Positions 59,279 to 64,000 of a DNA stretch of 64,000 nt are shown here, piece after piece. The first letter of the stretch is position 1, and each line of letters starts with the position of its first letter. The position numbers and the translations under genes are program-made. The stretch is from Oceanihabitans gracilariae (GTDB lineage Bacteria; Bacteroidota; Bacteroidia; Flavobacteriales; Flavobacteriaceae): positions 124,001-188,000 of the forward strand of contig NZ_JBHULM010000011.1 in the NCBI RefSeq assembly GCF_042684485.1, read 5' to 3'. Below the pieces are notes generated by a model. That model was not told where the DNA came from. It saw only the letters and a program-made list of their open reading frames with translations, and did no database searches.

Positions 59279-60172
59279 ATGGCTTTTATAGATTATTACA
59301 AAGTGTTGGGTATACCTAAAACTGCAACAGAAAAAGACATAAAAAAGGCGTACAGAAAATTAGCACGCAAATACCATCCTGACTTAAACCCTAATGATAA
59401 AGTAGCGGAAAAAAAATTTAAAGAAATTAATGAAGCTAATGAGGTGTTAAGTAATGCTGAAAATCGTAAAAAATACGATACCTATGGTGAGCATTGGCAA
59501 AATGCCGAAGCCTATGAACAAGCAAAACAACAGCAACAGCAACAGCAGCAACAAAGAACTTACCAAAGGCAATCTGGAAACTATAGCGAAAAAGATTTTG
59601 AAGATATATTTGGTAATATGTTTGGTGGTCAAGATTTTGGTCGTGGCCAAAGAAGCGCAAGGTTTAAAGGGCAAGATTTTAATGCAGAGTTACAATTAGA
59701 ACTTAAAGATGTGTACCAAGATCACAAACGCACACTTACCGTAAATAATAAAAACATACGTATTACTATTCCTGCAGGAGTAGAAAACGGACAAACCATT
59801 AAAATTAAAGGTCATGGAGGAAAAGGAGTTAATGGTGGACCAAATGGAGATCTATACATACAGTTTGCAATTAAAAACCACTCTAAGTTTAAAAGAGATA
59901 AAGACAACCTATACACCAATGTAGATTTAGATTTATATACTGCAATGCTTGGTGGCGACTTAATGGTAGACACCTTTAATGGCAAAGTAAAACTAACCAT
60001 TAAACCAGAAACACAAAACGGAACAAAAGTAAAGCTAAAAGGAAAAGGATTCCCAAAATATAAAAAAGAAGGTCAATTTGGCGATTTATATATAACCTAT
60101 CAATTAAAAACACCTACTAAGCTTACAGAAAAGGAGAAAGAATTGTTTAAGCAACTTCAAAAACTAAGATAA
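59279..60172 (+). CDS. cbpA: CbpA-type DnaJ co-chaperone
   Basis: 297 residues. J domain at 1-70 with HPD at 33-35 ('RKYHPDLNPND'), a poly-Gln tract at about 84-92, a Gly/Phe-like stretch ('DIFGNMFGGQDFGRGQRSAR', about 108-127), then C-terminal domains I and II ('ITIPAGVENGQTIKIKGHGG', 'LDLYTAMLGGDLMVDTFNGK', 'VKLTIKPETQNGTKVKLKGK'). No zinc-finger, as in CbpA. Works with DnaK; regulated by CbpM directly downstream (two-base gap). Confidence 0.94.
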   Translation: MAFIDYYKVLGIPKTATEKDIKKAYRKLARKYHPDLNPNDKVAEKKFKEINEANEVLSNAENRKKYDTYGEHWQNAEAYEQAKQQQQQQQQQRTYQRQSGNYSEKDFEDIFGNMFGGQDFGRGQRSARFKGQDFNAELQLELKDVYQDHKRTLTVNNKNIRITIPAGVENGQTIKIKGHGGKGVNGGPNGDLYIQFAIKNHSKFKRDKDNLYTNVDLDLYTAMLGGDLMVDTFNGKVKLTIKPETQNGTKVKLKGKGFPKYKKEGQFGDLYITYQLKTPTKLTEKEKELFKQLQKLR

Positions 60173-60174
60173 TC

Positions 60175-60471
60175 ATGGAAGTAACAGATTTAATTTCTAT
60201 AAAAACCCTGTGTACACATTACAACGTACCGCCAACTTTTATTAATGAATTACAAGATTATGAATTAATAGAAATTGTAGTTTCTGATAATGTAAATTAT
60301 ATAAAAACAACACAAATTAACGAGGTAGAAAAAATGATACGTTTGCATTATGACTTAAATATAAATTTAGAAGGACTAGATGCCGTATATAATTTATTAC
60401 AACGTGTTGAAAACCTACAAAACGAGGTAACAACACTTCATAACAAATTAAGGCTTTACGAAGACTTATAA
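60175..60471 (+). CDS. cbpM: Chaperone modulator CbpM
   Basis: 98 residues. MerR-like fold: 'LISIKTLCTHYNVPPTFINE' at 5-24, 'LQDYELIEIVVSDNVNYIKT' and 'EVEKMIRLHYDLNINLEGLD', then a C-terminal helix with coiled-coil heptads. Blocks the J domain of CbpA; identification rests on size, pattern and position. Starts two bases after cbpA. Confidence 0.88.
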   Translation: MEVTDLISIKTLCTHYNVPPTFINELQDYELIEIVVSDNVNYIKTTQINEVEKMIRLHYDLNINLEGLDAVYNLLQRVENLQNEVTTLHNKLRLYEDL

Positions 60472-60481
60472 ACCAACAAAA

Positions 60482-61390
60482 ATGAACCAAATACAGCAAT
60501 GGCTTCAAGAATATCCTCTTATACAAAGTATTATTAAATACCTTGTAGTAATCGCATTTATATTGCTGTGTCTTCAGTTTATTAGAAAATTTTTAAAACA
60601 AAAAATAAGCAATACTTCCGTAAGATATAAGTCACAAAAAGGAATAGAAATACTAGGTTACTTTACTATAGCAGCCATCACTATTCTATATTTTACAGGT
60701 AGCATAAAAGATTTCACCATAACTCTTGGTTTACTTTCTGCAGGATTAGCACTTACACTACAAGAGCTAATTTTAAGCATTGCAGGTTCTGTATATATCT
60801 TTGTTGTTAAAGTGTATGAACCAGGAGACAGGATAGAAATTAACGGAATAAAAGGTGATGTTATTGATGTAGACAGTATTTACACTACAATGATGGAAAT
60901 TGGTCAATGGGTAGATAGTGATAATTATACTGGCAGAATTGTAAAACTTAGTAATGCATTTGTTTTTAAAGGACCTGTTTACAATTACTCACAAGATTTT
61001 CCATTCATTTGGGATGAGTTTAATTTACCCATCAGATATGGCTCAGACATAGAACTTGCAAAGTCTATAATTATTAATGCAGCCAAAAACATTCTCGCAG
61101 ATTACACGAAAGCATCTAAAAATCAATGGGAAAGTGTGGTAAAAAAATATTATATTGAAGACGCTATACTAGACCCAACATTAGCAACAACACTTACTGA
61201 TAATTGGGTAAAATTTAATTTAAGATATATTGTTGATTACAAAAAAAGAAGACATACCAAACATCTATTAAATGATAGTATAAGAAAAGAAATAGAAGCT
61301 ACAAACGGCAAAGTTGTTTTAGCATCAGAAACCATAGAACTAATAAAAACACCTGAAATACAGATAGATATAAAAAACAAAAACACTTAA
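60482..61390 (+). CDS. MscS-family mechanosensitive channel
   Basis: 302 residues. Membrane helices at about 17-36 ('YLVVIAFILLCLQFIRKFLK') and 52-72, then the pore helix region 'GLLSAGLALTLQELILSIAG' (about 81-100) and the MscS beta domain ('YEPGDRIEINGIKGDVIDVD'). The C-terminal cytoplasmic part (about 165-302) ends in a charged tail. Opens on hypo-osmotic shock. Ten bases after cbpM; likely the last gene of this unit. Confidence 0.92.
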   Translation: MNQIQQWLQEYPLIQSIIKYLVVIAFILLCLQFIRKFLKQKISNTSVRYKSQKGIEILGYFTIAAITILYFTGSIKDFTITLGLLSAGLALTLQELILSIAGSVYIFVVKVYEPGDRIEINGIKGDVIDVDSIYTTMMEIGQWVDSDNYTGRIVKLSNAFVFKGPVYNYSQDFPFIWDEFNLPIRYGSDIELAKSIIINAAKNILADYTKASKNQWESVVKKYYIEDAILDPTLATTLTDNWVKFNLRYIVDYKKRRHTKHLLNDSIRKEIEATNGKVVLASETIELIKTPEIQIDIKNKNT

Positions 61391-61402
61391 ATCCTATTAA
61401 AA

Positions 61403-61446
61403 CTGATAATTATCATAGTATTAATCATTTATTAATCTTAGCTTAT
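61403..61446 (+). promoter_or_regulatory. Fnr-like site and promoter box (site 5)
   Basis: CTGATAATTATCAT, 22 bases, TAGCTTAT, then 33 bases to the ATG of the PepSY-like gene. Confidence 0.72.
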
Positions 61447-61479
61447 AGCAAAGCTATTATTAATTTAAATTTTATTATT

Positions 61480-61986
61480 ATGAAAAAAGTAATTATTGGT
61501 TTATTGTTTTTTGGACTTACCATCCAATTGTATGCCCAAGATCCAGCACCTACCATGTTAGATGAAGTTGTATTAGTAAATACCAATTACAAGTACATAA
61601 GTAGTACAGAAGGAAGAGATTTAGCCGTTCCTGTTGAACAGCTAGAACTTAAAGTAGCAAACTTTGATGTTAAAACATTAGATTTTTATACAGATGAATA
61701 CGAATTTTATGATGTATACTTTTTTATTCCGGAAGGAAAAATACTTGCAACTTATGATGGTAAAGGAACCATTTTAAGAACAGCTGAAAAATATAAAGGT
61801 ATTGATTTACCAAAAGCTGTTGTTCATGCAGTTTCTAAAAGATTTCCAGAATGGGAAATTACAAAAGACCTATATTTAGTAAATTATTTTGAAAGCGGAA
61901 ACAGTACAAAAAGGTACAAACTTACTTTAACAAATGGAGACAAACGTATTAAAGTAAAATTAGATGATGCTGGTAATTTTCTATAA
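61480..61986 (+). CDS. Secreted PepSY-like protein
   Basis: 168 residues. Signal peptide, cut near YAQ|DP. Body with 'YDVYFFIPEGKILATYDGKG', 'LPKAVVHAVSKRFPEWEITK' and 'GDKRIKVKLDDAGNFL', the outline of PepSY-like/BLIP-fold domains (PF11396 type). Such Bacteroidetes proteins are sometimes mislabelled as nicotinate-nucleotide adenylyltransferase; no nucleotidyltransferase motif is present. Transcribed with the flavin-binding gene downstream (40-base gap). Confidence 0.75.
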   Translation: MKKVIIGLLFFGLTIQLYAQDPAPTMLDEVVLVNTNYKYISSTEGRDLAVPVEQLELKVANFDVKTLDFYTDEYEFYDVYFFIPEGKILATYDGKGTILRTAEKYKGIDLPKAVVHAVSKRFPEWEITKDLYLVNYFESGNSTKRYKLTLTNGDKRIKVKLDDAGNFL

Positions 61987-62026
61987 AACAATGAATAAAC
62001 CCAACTATTAATTAACACAAAAGGCT

Positions 62027-62491
62027 ATGTTTAAAAATTTAGAAAAAAAAGAAATCGACTACATCTTAGAGAATAACTATATAGGACAACTTGGTTATAT
62101 CTTTAACAACAAGCCTTTTGTGGTACCTATAACGTATTTTTTTGACAAAGAATCTAACGCTATAATATGCTACTCTGGAGATGGACATAAAATGAATTCC
62201 ATGCGAAAAAACCCAACTATTTCACTACTTGTTTCTGATGTAGATAGCGTTACCAATTGGAAATCTGTTTTAGTTCATGGTACTTTTGAACAGCATTTTG
62301 CTAGTGATGCCAAAGCGTATCTTCATAAATTTTCTTTAGGTATTAAAGATATTATTCTGGAGAAAGAGCAAAGTAAAGCTAATTTTATTAGTGATTTTTC
62401 TAGCAAAATTTACAAAGATGATATTCCTGCTGTTTTTATTATAAAAATCAATGAAATAACAGGAAAAAAACGCTTAAATGAAAAAGCGTAA
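62027..62491 (+). CDS. Pyridoxamine 5'-phosphate oxidase-like flavin-binding protein
   Basis: 154 residues. Split-barrel flavin-binding fold: 'IDYILENNYIGQLGYIFNNK' (10-29), 'PFVVPITYFFDKESNAIICY', 'GHKMNSMRKNPTISLLVSDV', 'WKSVLVHGTFEQH'. Likely binds FMN, F420-like or haem; substrate unknown. Such proteins are frequent members of low-oxygen regulons along with USP and Hsp20. Followed by a strong terminator. Confidence 0.88.
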   Translation: MFKNLEKKEIDYILENNYIGQLGYIFNNKPFVVPITYFFDKESNAIICYSGDGHKMNSMRKNPTISLLVSDVDSVTNWKSVLVHGTFEQHFASDAKAYLHKFSLGIKDIILEKEQSKANFISDFSSKIYKDDIPAVFIIKINEITGKKRLNEKA

Positions 62492-62497
62492 AAATGA

Positions 62498-62529
62498 TAA
62501 AAGGAGCTAATAATTAGCTCCTTTTTTTT
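62498..62529. terminator. Strong bidirectional terminator
   Basis: 12-bp stem AAAAGGAGCTAA / TTAGCTCCTTTT around TAA, followed by a T-run; shared by the convergent flavin-binding and sigma-factor genes. Confidence 0.9.
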
Positions 62530-62548
62530 ATTCAATCTACAAACTATA

Positions 62549-63316
62549 TTAATTAAGATATCTATTAAACAAACTCACTTGCAAGGCTTGTTTTGCATCT
62601 TGCAGCAACTGTTTTACTTCTTCTAATGTAGATTTTTTAATTAATGCTATTTCTTCTAAAGACAAGTGTTCATTAGTAAATAACTCAAAAACATGACGCA
62701 TTGCATAAGGTAAATTATGAAGCACTAAAGCAGTGTGTTTTTTTACGGTGTCTTCATTTAATTTTTTATCTATGGTACTTATAAATTCTACTTCATTGTC
62801 TTCTATAAATACAGCATTTAAATCATAATCGTTATGATTATATGAAATATCATCTAACTCTTCAATCAACATCAAATCACCATCGCCATCTGTACTATAT
62901 TTTTCTTGCATTTCATCCCATTCTGGTTTTGAATAGGTATCAATATTCTTAAAAAAGAAATCATTAAATTCTTCTTCTACTTGAATATCCTCCATTAATT
63001 CGTCTATTTTTAAATATAGCCAAGCATAAAAATCATCTTCTTTTTCTACTTCTTCAATATGATCAAAAATTTCAATAAAAAGTTGATCTATAATATCATC
63101 TGCTTTATATTTTCCTTTAGAAAAATTTCCTTTACTAATAAAAACATGTAAGCCTCTGTTAATATAATTTCTTAAGGTTGGTAATATTTTTAAAACTAAA
63201 TCATTGAAGGCTTTTTTATCTCCTTCCTTTTTTAGTTGAATAAGACTAGAGTACGATTGTTTTACAAATAAACGATACTCGTTTTTATTTGTATAAAAGT
63301 TAATATCTGTTTTCAT
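62549..63316 (-). CDS. Sigma-70 family (ECF-like) factor with acidic insert
   Basis: 255 residues from the chosen start (63316, MKTDINFYTNKNEYR); the ATG 11 codons earlier lies in the promoter spacer. Region 2-like part at about 20-110 ('FNDLVLKILPTLRNYINRGL', 'KYKADDIIDQLFIEIFDHIE', 'DDFYAWLYLKIDELM'), an acidic insert (about 110-175) and region 4-like end (about 190-250, 'LVLHNLPYAMRHVFELFTNE', 'HLSLEEIALIKKSTLEEVKQ'). Longer than typical ECF factors (about 180). No anti-sigma gene is adjacent. It carries its own Fnr-like promoter (site 6). Confidence 0.8.
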   Translation of the reverse strand: MKTDINFYTNKNEYRLFVKQSYSSLIQLKKEGDKKAFNDLVLKILPTLRNYINRGLHVFISKGNFSKGKYKADDIIDQLFIEIFDHIEEVEKEDDFYAWLYLKIDELMEDIQVEEEFNDFFFKNIDTYSKPEWDEMQEKYSTDGDGDLMLIEELDDISYNHNDYDLNAVFIEDNEVEFISTIDKKLNEDTVKKHTALVLHNLPYAMRHVFELFTNEHLSLEEIALIKKSTLEEVKQLLQDAKQALQVSLFNRYLN

Positions 63317-63333
63317 AATTGTAGTATTTACTT

Positions 63334-63377
63334 TAAAATTAATAAACACTACTTACAATAAAAATGACAAAAGTCAT
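63334..63377 (-). promoter_or_regulatory. Fnr-like site and promoter box of the sigma-factor gene (site 6)
   Basis: On the minus strand ATGACTTTTGTCAT (perfect palindrome in both arms), 22 bases, TAATTTTA, 17 bases, ATG at 63316. Confidence 0.75.
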
Positions 63378-63401
63378 ATTCAAGCACGAAACAGCTCTTT
63401 T

Positions 63402-64000
63402 TTAATTTTCATTTTTTGCTTCTTTTTTTGCTTGACGCTCTAGTTTTCTAAAATATCCTCGCGTTAAAAAGTTATGCTTTAACGCTTCCATATTTTGATT
63501 AAATTTATCTGTTCCTTCATTTATATTCTCTATAGACTCTTTTAAACTCTCTACAAGTTCTTTGTCTTCGGTTATATAATTTAAAGCACCTTCACCTTCT
63601 TTAAAACCTGTTATTGTTTCGTTTAAATTATCTATAACTTTTTTAATATCTTCACTAGATTGATTTAAGTTCGTTATCATTTTGGTTACTTTTTGTGCTT
63701 GAATAGAATCGCTAAGTAAAACACTAGCAACACTATTATCTACATCTAAAGATCCTACAATACCATTAATTTCCTTCATGGTTTTATTAGCCTCTAAACT
63801 TGTTAATTTTAAATAATGAATGGTTTGTTTTAACTCGTAAGAAGCAATAGTATCATTAATAAGCATACCTAAAGTACCTTTACCACTTGTTATGGCATTG
63901 GTTATATTTAGTAACTTAGAGGTAAGCAATGCTGCATTTTCATTAGTTGTACTTAAGGTGTTCAACATTTCATTGGTTCCTATTTTTGAATAAGATGCAA
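63402..64000 (-). CDS. MCE/MlaD-type lipid transport protein, C-terminal part
   Basis: The frame is open to the window edge (upstream residues read ASYSKIGTNE), so the N-terminus is missing. About 199 residues are visible: helical, coiled-coil-like repeats with 'GKGTLGMLINDTIASYELKQ' and 'GEGALNYITEDKELVESLKE', the two GxGxLG.L..D repeats typical of the helical tail of bacterial MCE proteins. The last 20 residues are Lys/Glu-rich. Likely the substrate-binding periplasmic part of an Mla-like lipid ABC system, with partner genes beyond the window. Confidence 0.85.
   Translation of the reverse strand, partial: ASYSKIGTNEMLNTLSTTNENAALLTSKLLNITNAITSGKGTLGMLINDTIASYELKQTIHYLKLTSLEANKTMKEINGIVGSLDVDNSVASVLLSDSIQAQKVTKMITNLNQSSEDIKKVIDNLNETITGFKEGEGALNYITEDKELVESLKESIENINEGTDKFNQNMEALKHNFLTRGYFRKLERQAKKEAKNEN

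Noticed and set aside
59520..59560. CAG/CAA run in cbpA as a phase-variable tract
   Set aside because: It is a triplet-type run encoding poly-Gln, so length changes would stay in frame and not switch expression.

Overview
The window is a stretch of chromosome from a Bacteroidota bacterium, almost certainly a marine-type member of the Flavobacteriaceae. Reasons: AT-rich DNA; few purine-rich ribosome-binding sites; TAnnTTTG-type -7 promoter boxes (upstream of der and era, for example); two proteins with type IX secretion C-terminal sorting domains; and many families typical of the group (DUF5522, DUF4230, DUF3179, GSCFA, fused E1 ketoacid dehydrogenase, choice-of-anchor I). Both ends cut through genes. 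No rRNA, tRNA, CRISPR array or complete transposase gene was seen.

Layout. (1) 1-6.7 kb: the end of a large secreted protein, a small HExxH membrane protein, a DUF5522 mini-protein, urocanate hydratase, a lipoprotein, a Spy/CpxP-like protein, and a decayed thermonuclease pseudogene. (2) 6.7-26.3 kb, minus strand: a phenylacetate catabolic cluster. In transcription order: TetR regulator, paaE, paaA, paaB, paaC, paaD, paaG, paaH, paaI, ypfJ-like, paaJ, paaZ, a crotonase, paaY, then E2 and fused E1 of a branched-chain-type ketoacid dehydrogenase. The gene gaps are full of small palindromic repeats, a larger GGCGTTA...TAACGC element, heptamer-phased arrays, two GIY-YIG mini-cassettes and two four-helix-bundle (S23/IVP) genes. 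(3) 26.4-48.2 kb: mainly housekeeping genes (rhodanese, alaS, M23 peptidase, MerR, LemA/TPM operon, der, era, patatin, transaldolase, transketolase) and a repeat-containing secreted protein. (4) 48.5-63.3 kb: a stress cluster. It holds a coiled-coil protein, Hsp20, an MBL/beta-CASP protein, an ATP-cone/nuclease fusion, four tandem universal stress proteins, a TerB-like protein, a lipoprotein-adaptor ABC exporter, CbpA/CbpM, MscS, a PepSY-like protein, a flavin-binding protein and a sigma factor. (5) 63.4-64 kb: the end of an MCE/MlaD-type protein.

How it works together. Region 2 would take phenylacetyl-CoA through epoxidation (PaaABCE, matured with PaaD), isomerisation (PaaG), ring opening (PaaZ) and beta-oxidation (crotonase, PaaH, PaaJ), with PaaI and PaaY as rescue thioesterases. 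The ligase PaaK is not in the window. Similar inverted repeats before paaE and before the E2 gene suggest one TetR protein controls both units. Region 4 looks like one regulon: six 14-bp palindromes of the form TGAY-N4-RTCA each lie exactly 22 bp before a TAnnTT promoter box, as expected for an activator of the Crp/Fnr family. A seventh, weaker site has the same spacing.

Most unusual features. The strongest are the fixed-spacing Fnr-like promoter set and the two GIY-YIG genes each enclosed by its own inverted pair of palindromes. Repeat-derived peptides inserted in frame in E1, E2 and PaaH are also notable, as is a PaaZ with an extra C-terminal DinB-like domain.
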